64,000 bases of DNA from Fervidicoccaceae archaeon (GTDB lineage: Archaea; Thermoproteota; Thermoprotei_A; Sulfolobales; Fervidicoccaceae). This document shows, piece by piece, positions 7,934-19,641 of this stretch. Position 1 is the first letter of the stretch. Every line of letters begins with the position of its first letter. The translations under genes and the position numbers were made by a program. Under the pieces are notes generated by a model, which worked only from the letters and a program-made list of their open reading frames with translations, did not search any database and was not told where the DNA came from. The DNA is taken from assembly GCA_038878695.1 (NCBI GenBank), contig JAVZVD010000001.1:186001-250000 (forward strand), given 5' to 3'.

Positions 7934-9496
7934 TTACAACACGTAGTCCCAGATCCTCGCGCCCTTGTAATTGAACACTATGCTCTTGTAGGCGCTGGTG
8001 TACTCAATGCTATAGCCTATGCCCTCCACACCAACTCCCGACTCTTTCCTGCCACCGTACGGGTAGTAGCCTATGCCGTGTCTGGGGAACATGTTGACGT
8101 AGACTGCCCCGACCTCCAAGTATCTCGCCGCTCGCCTTACGTAGTCTAAGTTCTTCGAGAATATACACGCGTCTAAGCCGTAGGGTCTCCCATTGGCTAA
8201 CCTTAGAGCGTGATCGAGGTCCGTCACCTCTACGAGTAGAGCCACTGGAGCGAAGACTTCTCTTCTATAGAGTTCCATCTCTTGGACTTTATCCGCCGGC
8301 GCCTCGATCAGTGCCGGCTCAATATAAGTAGGCCCCAACCTTTTACCCCCGAAGAGTAGGCGCCCTCCCTTCTCGAGCGCGTCTCTTATGGCCGCCTCCA
8401 TTTTATCGACAGCTTGGACGCTTATGAGAGGACCCACCGTCACGGACGGATCGCGGGGATCGCCTACTCGGACCCTCCTCTCGAGCTCGCTCACTAAAAG
8501 TCTCCTCATGATATCGTAGACTTGAGACTCGACGAGGACTATCTTGATAGCATCGCATCTCTGCCCGGAGTAGCTGATTATACCGGTCACTATGTCTCTG
8601 GCCGCACTCTCGAGGTCGGCGTCTCCTAGCACAATAGCTGGATCGCCTCCGCCCAGCTCGAGCAAATAGCTCTTCACCCCGGCCGTGGCGAGCACCCGCC
8701 TGCCTGTCTCACTGCTACCGGTGAGAAGCACAGCTCCTATTCTTTTGTCGGGAAGCACTTTGCTGAACTCTTCGCCCTCCATGACAGCTAGCATTAGCGC
8801 CCTCGGCGGGAAGCCCGCCTCGAGCAGGAGCCGTGCGAAGAGAATAGGAGCTATCGGGTCGTGGAGCGATGGTTTGAGTATAATGGCGTTGGCGGTTACG
8901 AAGGAGGCCACGACCTTCATTACGGAGTCGTAAAGCGGGTAGTTGAAGGGCGTTATACAGGCGACGACACCGTAGGGCTCCCTCCTGACGAGTCCCTCGG
9001 TCTCGAGCGTATGAGCGTCCCAGTCCCCCGGTATGTAGTCCCCAGAGAATCTCCTGAGGTCGAGCAGGGCCTTCTCGAGTCTATCAATGCTAGCTTTGAC
9101 CTCTCCTCGAGCCAGCTCGTAGGTCTTGCCAGCGTCAAGCACTAGAGCTTCGACTAAGTCGTCTGAGTATTTGACCAAGAGGTCGGCCGTCTTCTCGAGG
9201 ATCTTGAGCCTCCTCTCGCCGGGCGTGTTCCTCACGTCCCATCTGCCACTCGAGTGGAGCTCGCCGAGCTCCCCGAGCGCCTGCTCCGAGTCCATGACGT
9301 GATATTTAGCTATGATGCTTCCGTCTATGGGGCTCACGTCATCTCTGACCCCCCCTCTCCCGGTCACCCACCCGCTCGATGGAGCGTAGACCTTGAATAT
9401 GGGGAGCCCTCCCGGGTCGAGCTCGAAGGTCTCGCGGAAAACGCTAGCTTTCGGCATGAAAGCCTCGCGCTTGGCGCCGCTCAAGCGTAGTTTCAC
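7934..9496 (-). CDS. gapN: Non-phosphorylating glyceraldehyde-3-phosphate dehydrogenase (GAPN-like aldehyde dehydrogenase)
   Basis: Aldehyde dehydrogenase superfamily: catalytic Glu280 in LLELGGGDP and Cys314 in YSGQRCDAIK, with TPFNYP (Asn185) upstream. The GQRC-containing motif and 520-residue length fit archaeal GAPN, which oxidises glyceraldehyde 3-phosphate directly to 3-phosphoglycerate in the modified Embden-Meyerhof pathway. A succinate-semialdehyde or other aldehyde role is the alternative. GTG at 9496 is supported by a TATA box that puts transcription start within a few bases (leaderless); ATG at 9457 is another candidate. Confidence 0.85.
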   Translation of the reverse strand: MKLRLSGAKREAFMPKASVFRETFELDPGGLPIFKVYAPSSGWVTGRGGVRDDVSPIDGSIIAKYHVMDSEQALGELGELHSSGRWDVRNTPGERRLKILEKTADLLVKYSDDLVEALVLDAGKTYELARGEVKASIDRLEKALLDLRRFSGDYIPGDWDAHTLETEGLVRREPYGVVACITPFNYPLYDSVMKVVASFVTANAIILKPSLHDPIAPILFARLLLEAGFPPRALMLAVMEGEEFSKVLPDKRIGAVLLTGSSETGRRVLATAGVKSYLLELGGGDPAIVLGDADLESAARDIVTGIISYSGQRCDAIKIVLVESQVYDIMRRLLVSELERRVRVGDPRDPSVTVGPLISVQAVDKMEAAIRDALEKGGRLLFGGKRLGPTYIEPALIEAPADKVQEMELYRREVFAPVALLVEVTDLDHALRLANGRPYGLDACIFSKNLDYVRRAARYLEVGAVYVNMFPRHGIGYYPYGGRKESGVGVEGIGYSIEYTSAYKSIVFNYKGARIWDYVL

Positions 9497-9520
9497 CGCT
9501 TAAACTTTTAATTTAGAGGC

Positions 9521-9530
9521 GTTATATTTT
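9521..9530 (-). promoter_or_regulatory. TATA box of gapN
   Basis: Minus-strand AAAATATAAC, in a very AT-rich 120-bp divergent gap. Its centre is about 30 nt from the GTG at 9496, consistent with a leaderless or nearly leaderless gapN mRNA. Confidence 0.6.
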
Positions 9531-9619
9531 TTTTCTCCCTTTGAGTAATAATTTAAATAGCATTTCAAAGTTCATCTATGGAACTTTTAACTATGATATA
9601 AAAGATAAATTTAAATAAT

Positions 9620-10450
9620 ATGGGTTGCTTTATAACGAAATCGGGCACCGTGATTGTCATGGAGAAGTCAGGAGAAGAGTTGCTGAGAGCCCTCTTGGGC
9701 CTTGCCGAGAAGAAGGTGATCTCGTTGTCCCTGAGCGTGCAAGAGGGAGAGCTCGGGAGGGTTCTGTCCTCGCTGATCGCCAGCCTCAAAGCAGCAGAGG
9801 CCAAGCTAGAGCGGTTCGTAGCCTTTCCTTCTATGAATGGCCGGTTCAATGTCTATATAGAGGTGATGGGGCCTTCGCTCGAGAAGATAAAGGCGACCCT
9901 CGGGAAAGTGCGAGAGCTCGCGATAGTGAGCATGAGAGAAGAGAGAGCCAGTATATATATGCGTGACGAGCTCGGGCGCGTTATCTCGAGATGGGGCGGC
10001 CGCGCTATGCCGATCGATGAGCTGGAGCTCTATAATTTCTTCAGATACGCCGAGGAGAAGTACAAGAGCGTTGGGAAGCTCGTCGTGGCCTCTCTGGCTA
10101 TGGCGATGGGCAGATCATCGGCGGCAGTATTGCTCCGGCTGCTCGACCGAGACGCGATCGGCGATCGAGAGCTGGAGCTGGCGACGAGGTTCCTAATCAA
10201 CGTCATAGAGTCTAAGAACCTCGGGAGGGTGCTCGAGTGGAGGGCCTCGCCGAACGTTGTAGAGATCAAAGCGACGGCTGCTGAGATGAGGGCCTTCGCT
10301 GGAGAGCCTGAGAGGATGATTCTATTCGTTGAGTCCTTCCTCGAGGGGTACTACAACGCCCTATACCCCGTGGCCCATTACGAGGTTGGACACGTACTCG
10401 AGTCGACCAATGTCGTGAGGTACTTGCTCACGCGAAAGAGAAAAGAATGA
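9620..10450 (+). CDS. Hypothetical protein of unknown function
   Basis: A 276-residue protein without a motif I recognise. It appears soluble and mixed alpha/beta: a first half with alternating strands and helices (KVISLSLSVQEGELGRVLSSLI, FNVYIEVMG) and a helical second half ending in basic RKRKE. ATG at 9620 directly follows a TTTAAATAA sequence that could itself be the TATA box; if so the start would be GTG at 9650 or ATG at 9659. It is transcribed divergently from gapN. Confidence 0.6.
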   Translation: MGCFITKSGTVIVMEKSGEELLRALLGLAEKKVISLSLSVQEGELGRVLSSLIASLKAAEAKLERFVAFPSMNGRFNVYIEVMGPSLEKIKATLGKVRELAIVSMREERASIYMRDELGRVISRWGGRAMPIDELELYNFFRYAEEKYKSVGKLVVASLAMAMGRSSAAVLLRLLDRDAIGDRELELATRFLINVIESKNLGRVLEWRASPNVVEIKATAAEMRAFAGEPERMILFVESFLEGYYNALYPVAHYEVGHVLESTNVVRYLLTRKRKE

Positions 10451-10479
10451 GGGGGTGTGCTCTTTGAGTCGTGTCGTGA

Positions 10480-10553
10480 TGGGCCCGCGGGGAGTCGAAC
10501 CCCGGACCTCCGCCTCGTAAGGGCGGCGTCCTGACCAGCTAGACTACGGGCCC
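10480..10553 (-). tRNA. tRNA-Val (anticodon UAC)
   Basis: Minus-strand cloverleaf: acceptor GGGCCCG/CGGGCCC, anticodon stem CCGCC/GGCGG around loop CTTACGA (anticodon TAC), T arm CGGGG-TTCGACT-CCCCG, discriminator A. No intron and no encoded CCA. The T loop differs by one base from the tRNA-Val(CAC) and tRNA-Met genes in this window. Confidence 0.95.
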
Positions 10554-10722
10554 TCCCGCAGTCTCTATTCCTCACCATAGGGCTTTTGTAGTTAGCGCAA
10601 GCACGGTCGCTTCTGCACCGAGTCTCGCCCGCAAGCTGTAAAAGCCTTGGTGAGAGCAAGAGGCCGAGTCGAAGGCATCAAGCTTTTTCTACCGCCGCGC
10701 GAGAAGACGAACGGGGTCTACT

Positions 10723-11070
10723 TTGGGCACTGAGGGGAGCTGCTTCCGCGAGGCCTTCGAGAGGCTCACTCAGGAGTTCATAGTTAATCCTCTCGTGAGG
10801 CCGACGACTCTGCAAGGCTTCATAGAGAAGATGGTCTCAGCTTTCTCGGGAGCCTCGCTCGAGTGCAAGAACTACGCGTTAACTAGCGAGGACGTGGACT
10901 TCGCCGCTTCCACCGTGTTGAGGCTCCTCGAGACGTACTACCGAGGGTTCTCCGCATCGAGCGCAGCAGAACAGTGTCGTAAGATCGCTCGCGGGCTGCC
11001 GAGTGTCAGAGATAAGCTGTGCGCGAGCCTTTCGAGATTGGCCGAGAAGGTCAGCGTCACCGGCACGTGA
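10723..11070 (+). CDS. Small hypothetical helical protein
   Basis: A 115-residue protein with four cysteines spread along the chain (about residues 6, 48, 86, 101) and amphipathic helices; no recognised domain. The start is TTG at 10723. It sits alone between tRNA-Val(UAC) and the convergent transporter gene livF, 17 nt away. A TATA-like AAGCTTTTTCT lies about 40 nt upstream. Function cannot be inferred. Confidence 0.55.
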   Translation: MGTEGSCFREAFERLTQEFIVNPLVRPTTLQGFIEKMVSAFSGASLECKNYALTSEDVDFAASTVLRLLETYYRGFSASSAAEQCRKIARGLPSVRDKLCASLSRLAEKVSVTGT

Positions 11071-11087
11071 GCTTTTCTCGAGCTTTC

Positions 11088-11801
11088 TCACAAGCCTAGG
11101 TAAAGCTTAGACAACTCTGGGTGGCTCGCGAGAGACGCAGGGTCCCCCTCGTATTTTATGCGTCCACTGACCAGGAGATAGGCTCTGTCCGCTATCTGCA
11201 GAGCGCGAGCGGCGTACTGCTCGACTAGCACTACGGTCAGTTTTAAGGAGTCTCTGAGCTCCACGACCTTATCCAGGACCTTCTTGACATAGACGGGCGC
11301 CAAGTCGGTGGTGATCTCGTCGAGGAGCAGCACTCTGGGATTTCTCATCAGCCCCATCCCTATGGCCAGCATCCTCCTCTCACCCCCGCTCAGCGTCTCC
11401 GCTTTCCTCTTAGCGAAGGTCTTGAGAACTGGGAACATCGCGTAGATCTCCTCGAGCTTCTCCGAGACTCTGTAGTCAGGTAGGCCGTAGCACGCCAGCC
11501 TGAGGTTCTCCTCGACGGTCAGGCCCGCGAATACGTTCCCGATCTGTGGGACGTAGGAGATGCCAAGCTTGGTCACGATGTAGGGCTGCAGCCCCGTTAT
11601 CTCCTGTCCGTCTAGGAGGATCTTGCCTCCATGTATCGTGGCCATGCCGGCGACGCTATTGAGCAGCGTGGTCTTGCCGGCGCCGTTGGGACCCACTACC
11701 ACGGTTATCTCGGATCGTTTGGCCTCGAAGTTCACATCGAAGAGGACCCTAAGCTTGCCGTAGCCCGAGCAGAGCGAAGAAGTCCTCAGCAAAGCTTTCA
11801 A
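11088..11801 (-). CDS. livF: ABC transporter ATPase, LivF type
   Basis: ATP-binding subunit of a branched-chain amino-acid type importer: Walker A GPNGAGKTT, signature LSGGERRML, Walker B VLLLDEITTDL and a C-terminal histidine-free switch region typical of short LivF (237 aa). TTG start at 11801 overlaps the livG stop by 4 nt (TTGA), so it is the last gene of the minus-strand livK-livG-livF operon. It would energise uptake together with LivG and the two permeases encoded divergently. Confidence 0.9.
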   Translation of the reverse strand: MKALLRTSSLCSGYGKLRVLFDVNFEAKRSEITVVVGPNGAGKTTLLNSVAGMATIHGGKILLDGQEITGLQPYIVTKLGISYVPQIGNVFAGLTVEENLRLACYGLPDYRVSEKLEEIYAMFPVLKTFAKRKAETLSGGERRMLAIGMGLMRNPRVLLLDEITTDLAPVYVKKVLDKVVELRDSLKLTVVLVEQYAARALQIADRAYLLVSGRIKYEGDPASLASHPELSKLYLGL

Positions 11802-12571
11802 CCGCTCAAGTAAACTTCTATTACTCTTGAGTCGTTCACTACCTTCTCCGGCGAGCCCTCCGAGAGGATCCTGCCTCGGTCCATGACGTAGACGTAGTCG
11901 GAATAGCGGAGCGCCACGTCGATCCTGTGCTCTATTATTAGGAAGCTCACGTCGATCTTCTCTCTCAGGCTCCTTAGCTTCTCGAATATCCCGACGGCAT
12001 ATGCCGGGTCAGTTCCTCCTATCGGCTCGTCGAGGACTACCAGCTTAGCGCCCGCGGCCAGGGCCCTCGCCACCTCGAGCATCTTCAGGTGCCCCGCTCC
12101 GAGCTTAAGAGCCTGAACGTTCCAGACGCCCTCGAGGCCGACGAGCCTCAAAACGTCAAAGGCTCTTTTGATCCTCTCCTCCTCCTGTCTGATCCAGAGC
12201 CTCCTGAAGAGGGCCTTGAGGGGGCCCTCTTCGTTACCTCCCATTGCGACAAGCACGTTCTCGAGCACCGTGAGACTCAAAAAAGGCCGAGGTATCTGGA
12301 AAGTCCTAACGAGACCCGCCGAGTAGATCTTGTGAGAAGGCCACCCGGTTATGTCGAGCCTCTCGTCGTCTAAAGGACTGAAGTAGACTTTGCCGGCGTC
12401 TGGCTTGAGGACGCCTGTGCACACGTTGACGAGCGTGGTCTTGCCGGCGCCGTTAGGCCCTATCAAGAGCGTCAGCGTCCTCCTGAGCACTTTGACATCT
12501 ACATTGTCTAACGCAACTAGCCCGCCGAACCTCTTCGTCAGCCCAACGGTCTCGAGGATCTCCGGCGGCAT
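11798..12571 (-). CDS. livG: ABC transporter ATPase, LivG type
   Basis: Second ATPase of the importer: Walker A GPNGAGKTTLVN, signature variant KLGAGHLKMLEVARAL, Walker B VVLDEPIGGTDP, and IEHRIDVAL as switch segment. The signature LGAGH departs from LSGGQ, which is common in LivG. ATG at 12571 lies 2 nt after the livK stop. Length 257 aa is normal. Confidence 0.9.
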   Translation of the reverse strand: MPPEILETVGLTKRFGGLVALDNVDVKVLRRTLTLLIGPNGAGKTTLVNVCTGVLKPDAGKVYFSPLDDERLDITGWPSHKIYSAGLVRTFQIPRPFLSLTVLENVLVAMGGNEEGPLKALFRRLWIRQEEERIKRAFDVLRLVGLEGVWNVQALKLGAGHLKMLEVARALAAGAKLVVLDEPIGGTDPAYAVGIFEKLRSLREKIDVSFLIIEHRIDVALRYSDYVYVMDRGRILSEGSPEKVVNDSRVIEVYLSG

Positions 12572-12573
12572 TC

Positions 12574-13896
12574 TCAGCTATACCACTCGACGGTGCCTGT
12601 TAGGCCCTTATATAGTCCAGCGATCTTCCACACGTACGTCCCGTCCTTCGGGGTGACGACCCACAGGTCGAAGTCGGCCACCGACCTATCGCCATTCTCG
12701 TCGAGCTCTATGTAGCCTGATGCTCCGATGTAGTGCTTGAGCACGAGAGGCAAAGCATTGTAGACCGCGATGGGGTCGTACTTCCCCACGGCGTCCAACG
12801 CGAGGGCCAGCGTCCAGGCTATGTCGTAAACGAAGTACGCGTATCCTATCGGGTCCATGCCGAGCTTCTGCTTGATGTAGTCCCTCACCTTGTCCGCGTG
12901 CGGGGAGACGCCCGGCGACGCCATGGTATTGTACATCTTGGTCTTGACCACGAAGTCGGCAATAGAGGGGTCGAGGAACTGGCTTATGCCGGCAGTCCCG
13001 TCAGATCCCTGCCATACGACCTCGCTGAGCGCCGGGTAGGCCTTGGCCGCAAGGACCAGAGCCGCCGTCTCCTCGAAGCCTATCGCGAGTACGCCGACCT
13101 TGTCTTTCCCGTACTTAGCCACGGCATCTCTGACTATCGCGTTGAGCTTAGCGGCCTCGGCCGAGAATTCTTTAGCGGCCGGGTCATATCTGATGCCCTC
13201 GAGGACTCCGCAGCTCTCCTTACTGGCTCCGCACAACTCGAGGAACCTCTTAATCGTGTACTCCTTCAGGCCATCGCCCCAGGTATCTCCTCTCCACACG
13301 GGGGCGACCCATCTGACGCCTCTCTGCCACAACACGTCGGCTATGGCCTTCCCTTGATAAACGTCGTTCGGCGTAAACCTCAGGGCCGTGTCCTTCAGCG
13401 CTAGGGCCGGAGAGGTCGAGGAGGGGCTAATTATGAGCAGCTTGTTAGCCGTCACGTAACCCAGCGACTCCCTCAGCTCGGCGCTCGAGGCCCCGCCAAC
13501 GAAGATCTTAATACCCGCTCCGTGCAGCGCTTGCAACTTATCTAAGTGGGTCTTTGGGTCCGTTGCCGTATCCTCGATCACGAACTTTATCCTCCACGGC
13601 CTTCCGATGGCGTTGAGGTAATCGTTTATCTCCTTCTCGGCGAGAAGCAGCGATTCCCTGAATTGGGCCCCGAAAGTCGAGAGGACTCCCGTCAAGGGCA
13701 GGAGGGCCCCGATTTTGACCTCCCCGGTTAGCCCAACGGGAGCCGCCGTGGCGGTGACGGTGATCGTCGTGGTCTTTATCACGGGAGTGGGGGCGGCTCC
13801 TCGACCGGCGACGAATCCCACGGCCACGCCGATCAACAGCAGTGCTACCATAATAGCGTAGATATAGCCTGAGATTCCTTTCTTCTCGGACGCCAT
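12574..13896 (-). CDS. livK: ABC transporter substrate-binding protein, LivK type
   Basis: Periplasmic-binding fold type I (Leu/Ile/Val-binding or Receptor_ligand family): EVKIGALLPLTGVLSTFGAQF near residue 60 and GGASSAELRESLGYV. Residues 10-30 form a membrane anchor and residues about 36-52 a Thr/Ala-rich linker (KTTTITVTATAAP), the usual design of archaeal lipoprotein-less binding proteins on the outer face. ATG start at 13896 has a GAGGT ribosome binding site. Ligand could be branched-chain amino acids, urea or amides; not decidable here. Confidence 0.9.
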   Translation of the reverse strand: MASEKKGISGYIYAIMVALLLIGVAVGFVAGRGAAPTPVIKTTTITVTATAAPVGLTGEVKIGALLPLTGVLSTFGAQFRESLLLAEKEINDYLNAIGRPWRIKFVIEDTATDPKTHLDKLQALHGAGIKIFVGGASSAELRESLGYVTANKLLIISPSSTSPALALKDTALRFTPNDVYQGKAIADVLWQRGVRWVAPVWRGDTWGDGLKEYTIKRFLELCGASKESCGVLEGIRYDPAAKEFSAEAAKLNAIVRDAVAKYGKDKVGVLAIGFEETAALVLAAKAYPALSEVVWQGSDGTAGISQFLDPSIADFVVKTKMYNTMASPGVSPHADKVRDYIKQKLGMDPIGYAYFVYDIAWTLALALDAVGKYDPIAVYNALPLVLKHYIGASGYIELDENGDRSVADFDLWVVTPKDGTYVWKIAGLYKGLTGTVEWYS

Positions 13897-13995
13897 TCTA
13901 ACTACCTCTTGTGGTATTGTTTAGAGGGAGTTACTACAAAGGGTGTTAAAAAAAGCTTGCTCCCGGGCGCAAAGCGAGGCTACCGAGAGGCGAGA

Positions 13996-14005
13996 AAAAC
14001 ATAAT
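13996..14005 (+). promoter_or_regulatory. TATA-like box for livH
   Basis: AAAACATAAT centred about 25 nt before ATG 14024, supporting a leaderless livH transcript and that the upstream in-frame codons from 13943 are not translated. The neighbouring run of A at 13947-13953 could serve livK on the opposite strand. Confidence 0.45.
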
Positions 14006-14023
14006 AGCGCCTCGCCTCGCTCG

Positions 14024-14944
14024 ATGCCCTGGCGTGAGCCTTTGCTCGACATAGTGGTCAAGGCCGCGGCCTACGCCAGCTGCATCGGGCTCGGCGCGGC
14101 ATCCATAACATTGATATATAGCTCAACGCGGACGTTCAACTTTGCTCACGCCTCTATGGTTGCGTGGGGATTCTACGTCACGTTTGCTCTAACCTACGCT
14201 ACAGGCCTCTCCCCCTACCTCTTCGTGCCGATCGCCGCGCTTTTCTCGGCACTGCTAGGCCTCATCACGTACTACTCCGTCAATAGAAGGCTGCTGCGAG
14301 TCGGCGCCTCGGAGCTGACCCTAATGATGTCGACCCTGGGCGTGGATCTCGTACTCTTTGGCGCTTTGAACATTTTTGCGGATTACCTGCTTAAGGTACA
14401 CAAATACCCGGCCAAGTACTTCTTGCTGGAGACGAGAGAGATCTACATAGCCGGGCTCAGGCTCGTGGGAGTAGTCGCGCCAGCGGTTCTGGCTCTCGCG
14501 GTGATCCTGTTGGGAGTGCTGCTCTATAGGACCAAGCTAGGTATAGCCTTCAGAGCCACGATAGAGAACCAGGCTCTGGCTCAACTCTGTGGAGTCAATC
14601 CGAATAAAATCTACAGCCTCGCGTGGCTAATTGGGGGAGCGCTGGCCGGACTCGCCGGTTCACTCTTGTCGCTCGTGGTTTCAGGCTACACGGCTGTCGG
14701 TATGACCCTCATAGTGACATTCTTCGCCGGCTCGATAGTGGGGGGGCTGTACTCAGTCTACGGGAGCCTGTTGGGCGGCCTGCTCGTTGGCCTGGGAGAG
14801 TATCTCGGCGTGGCCCTGTTGGGTCAGGCGATCGGAGGTTGGATCTATGCGTATAGGCCCGCGATACCGCTGGCCCTCATCGCCGCCACTCTTCTATTGC
14901 AGCCGAGCGGCCTCGCCGCTCTCATGCATAGGACGTCGAGGTGA
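14024..14944 (+). CDS. livH: ABC transporter permease, LivH type
   Basis: Integral membrane permease of the branched-chain amino-acid importer family: eight or so hydrophobic segments, the NFAHASMVAWGFYV motif after TM1 (the family's usual NxAHG-like signature) and GLAGSLLSLV, AGSIVGGLYSVYGSLLGGLLVG near the C-terminus. I start it at ATG 14024 (306 aa), because the 27 extra upstream residues possible from 13943 look unlike a membrane protein and a TATA-like box lies between. livM follows after 6 nt. Confidence 0.88.
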   Translation: MPWREPLLDIVVKAAAYASCIGLGAASITLIYSSTRTFNFAHASMVAWGFYVTFALTYATGLSPYLFVPIAALFSALLGLITYYSVNRRLLRVGASELTLMMSTLGVDLVLFGALNIFADYLLKVHKYPAKYFLLETREIYIAGLRLVGVVAPAVLALAVILLGVLLYRTKLGIAFRATIENQALAQLCGVNPNKIYSLAWLIGGALAGLAGSLLSLVVSGYTAVGMTLIVTFFAGSIVGGLYSVYGSLLGGLLVGLGEYLGVALLGQAIGGWIYAYRPAIPLALIAATLLLQPSGLAALMHRTSR

Positions 14945-14950
14945 TAGTAC

Positions 14951-17695
<2,745 letters not shown>

Positions 17696-18160
17696 CTAGT
17701 TAGCGGCTCTCAATAATAAGCCGAGCACGCCTACGTAGGGTAACTTGAATGGTATGCCTAGCGGAGACCACACTACTCCTACCACGCGCTCGTAGGGAAC
17801 GCCGCGCCCGACTCTGTATTCCCCGAGGAAGCTGTCATCGAATGGATTGCTGTCGCCCTTCGTGACAAACTCTACGCCGGTTCCAGCGTCCACTACGCCG
17901 ATTACTCTATGTATTATAAGATGCCCGCGCACACTTCTGTACACGATTATGTCACCAACCTTTATCTCATGGGACTTTTTGGCCTCGACGAAGACCAGGT
18001 CCCCACTACGCAGAAGGGGCAACATGCTCGATCCCGAGACGACAGCTACGAGCGCTCTCCCCTCAAGCGCTGAGTGAATCGAGAATAGCGCCAGCAGCGC
18101 GACGATCGCGAAAATCGCGATCTTAACGAGGCGCGTAGCCGGCCCACCGGAGCGCCTCAT
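17696..18160 (-). CDS. Signal peptidase I (archaeal/ER type)
   Basis: Membrane-bound peptidase that removes signal peptides from secreted proteins. One N-terminal TM (residues 12-31), the Ser motif SGSSMLPLLRSGD (nucleophile about Ser45), HRV (His84) and GDSNPFDD (Asp region 103-109) form the Ser-His-Asp set of archaeal and ER enzymes instead of Ser-Lys. A second hydrophobic stretch closes the C-terminus. 154 aa is typical. ATG start at 18160. Confidence 0.9.
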   Translation of the reverse strand: MRRSGGPATRLVKIAIFAIVALLALFSIHSALEGRALVAVVSGSSMLPLLRSGDLVFVEAKKSHEIKVGDIIVYRSVRGHLIIHRVIGVVDAGTGVEFVTKGDSNPFDDSFLGEYRVGRGVPYERVVGVVWSPLGIPFKLPYVGVLGLLLRAAN

Positions 18161-18327
18161 CTCATCTCGCCGCGAGCCCAGTGAGGACGAGGAAGAATAT
18201 ATCAGAGAGCTTTAAGAGCTTAGACGGCTTTTGCGCATAGCAGAGTCGCGGACGAGGTGTCAAAGCTACGCTACATCCATGGCTTCCAAACGCCTCAGAG
18301 CTAGCCAGGGCTCTAAGCTCGCTGGGC

Positions 18328-19641
18328 GTGAGCTCAATCGAAGAGCTCATGAAAGCCGCGATACCTCGTGATCTCCTAGATAGAGCGATCTTCAGGTCTA
18401 TCCCGCCTCAGCCCAGCCCTCCTTGGGAGGTCGAGAAAAGAATCAGAGAGCGATTGGAGCGCGGGCCGCGAGTCAATCTAGATAGGATCTTCGCAGGAGG
18501 CCCGGCATGCCCGCATTACGTTCACCCGGTGACGTTGTATATCTTATCGAGAGGGGAGTTCCTCACGGCTTACACGCCCTATCAGCCCGAGATTAATCAG
18601 GGAGCTCTACAAGCCCTCTACGAATACCAGAGCCTGGTCGCGGAGCTCCTCGGCGTAGATGTGGTTAACGCTGGCATGTACGATGGAGCTTCCTCGCTGG
18701 CCGAGGCTTCTCTCATGGCTGTACGAGTCAAGGGCTCAAAGGCCGTTCTGATTCCATCGAACCTCTACCCATCGTATAGAAGGGTCTTGGCTACCTATTT
18801 AAGGGGTCCAGAAGTGACCCTGGTCGAATACTCCATCGATGAGAGGGGGGCACCAGACCTCGGAGATCTCGAGGACAAGGGCAGAAAGATCAAGCCCTCC
18901 GCGGTAATTCTTGAGCTACCTACCTCGGAGGGGGTCCTCCACGATAGATTGAGAGAGGGGATAGAGCTCGCGCACTCGCTCGGCTCTCTCGCTATATCGA
19001 TCGTAGAGCCGACGCTGATGGCTCTAGTCAAGCCACCCGGCGAGCTTGGCTCCGATGTCGTGGTGGCTGAGGGGCAGCCTCTGGGCTTACCGATGCACGG
19101 AGGAGGCAACAGGCTCGGGATACTCGGCATTAAGATGGACAGGGCGCTCTTGAGACAGCTGCCGGGAAGGCTCGTCGGCGCCACGCTAGACGTCGACGGC
19201 AGAAGATCTTACGCCCTGATACTCCAAACGAGAGAGCAACACATAAGGAGAGAGAAGGCGACGAGCAATATAACGACTAATACTGCTCTCAACGCCATCG
19301 CAGCGGCCGTGCATCTTTCGCTCCTCGGGGGCCGAGGGCTGCGCTACATAGCTTCTCTGATCTACGAGAGATCTCGGCTTGGGCTCGAGCACCTGAGGAG
19401 GGGGGGCGTTGCGCTCAAGTACCCCAACTCGAGGCACTACAAGAACATAGTGTACGCTCTCCCGCCGAGCTCGGACGCGAGAGCGATCTACGCGAGAGTG
19501 CTCAAAGAGGGTTTCGTCCCGTTCTCCCTATTCTCGAGAACAGAGAGGCTCGCTCAATCTTGCTTCACAGAGGTCCATAGCCCCGACACGATAGAGCAGT
19601 TCGCGAGAACCCTGTCGCGGGCCATCGGTGAGGAGCAATGA
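18328..19641 (+). CDS. gcvPA: Glycine dehydrogenase (decarboxylating) subunit 1
   Basis: Alpha-type subunit of the glycine cleavage P-protein. Recognised by NQGALQALYEYQSLVAELLG, MYDGASSLAEA and the general type I PLP-transferase layout without the Schiff-base lysine, which is on subunit 2. 437 aa is normal for split P-proteins. GTG start at 18328; the end overlaps gcvPB by 4 nt (ATGA). Together they release CO2 from glycine and pass the aminomethyl group to H-protein, not seen in this window. Confidence 0.93.
   Translation: MSSIEELMKAAIPRDLLDRAIFRSIPPQPSPPWEVEKRIRERLERGPRVNLDRIFAGGPACPHYVHPVTLYILSRGEFLTAYTPYQPEINQGALQALYEYQSLVAELLGVDVVNAGMYDGASSLAEASLMAVRVKGSKAVLIPSNLYPSYRRVLATYLRGPEVTLVEYSIDERGAPDLGDLEDKGRKIKPSAVILELPTSEGVLHDRLREGIELAHSLGSLAISIVEPTLMALVKPPGELGSDVVVAEGQPLGLPMHGGGNRLGILGIKMDRALLRQLPGRLVGATLDVDGRRSYALILQTREQHIRREKATSNITTNTALNAIAAAVHLSLLGGRGLRYIASLIYERSRLGLEHLRRGGVALKYPNSRHYKNIVYALPPSSDARAIYARVLKEGFVPFSLFSRTERLAQSCFTEVHSPDTIEQFARTLSRAIGEEQ

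Noticed and set aside
12733-13404. A 223-residue plus-strand frame opposite livK
   Set aside because: Mirror of the binding-protein gene; composition is that of a shadow frame.
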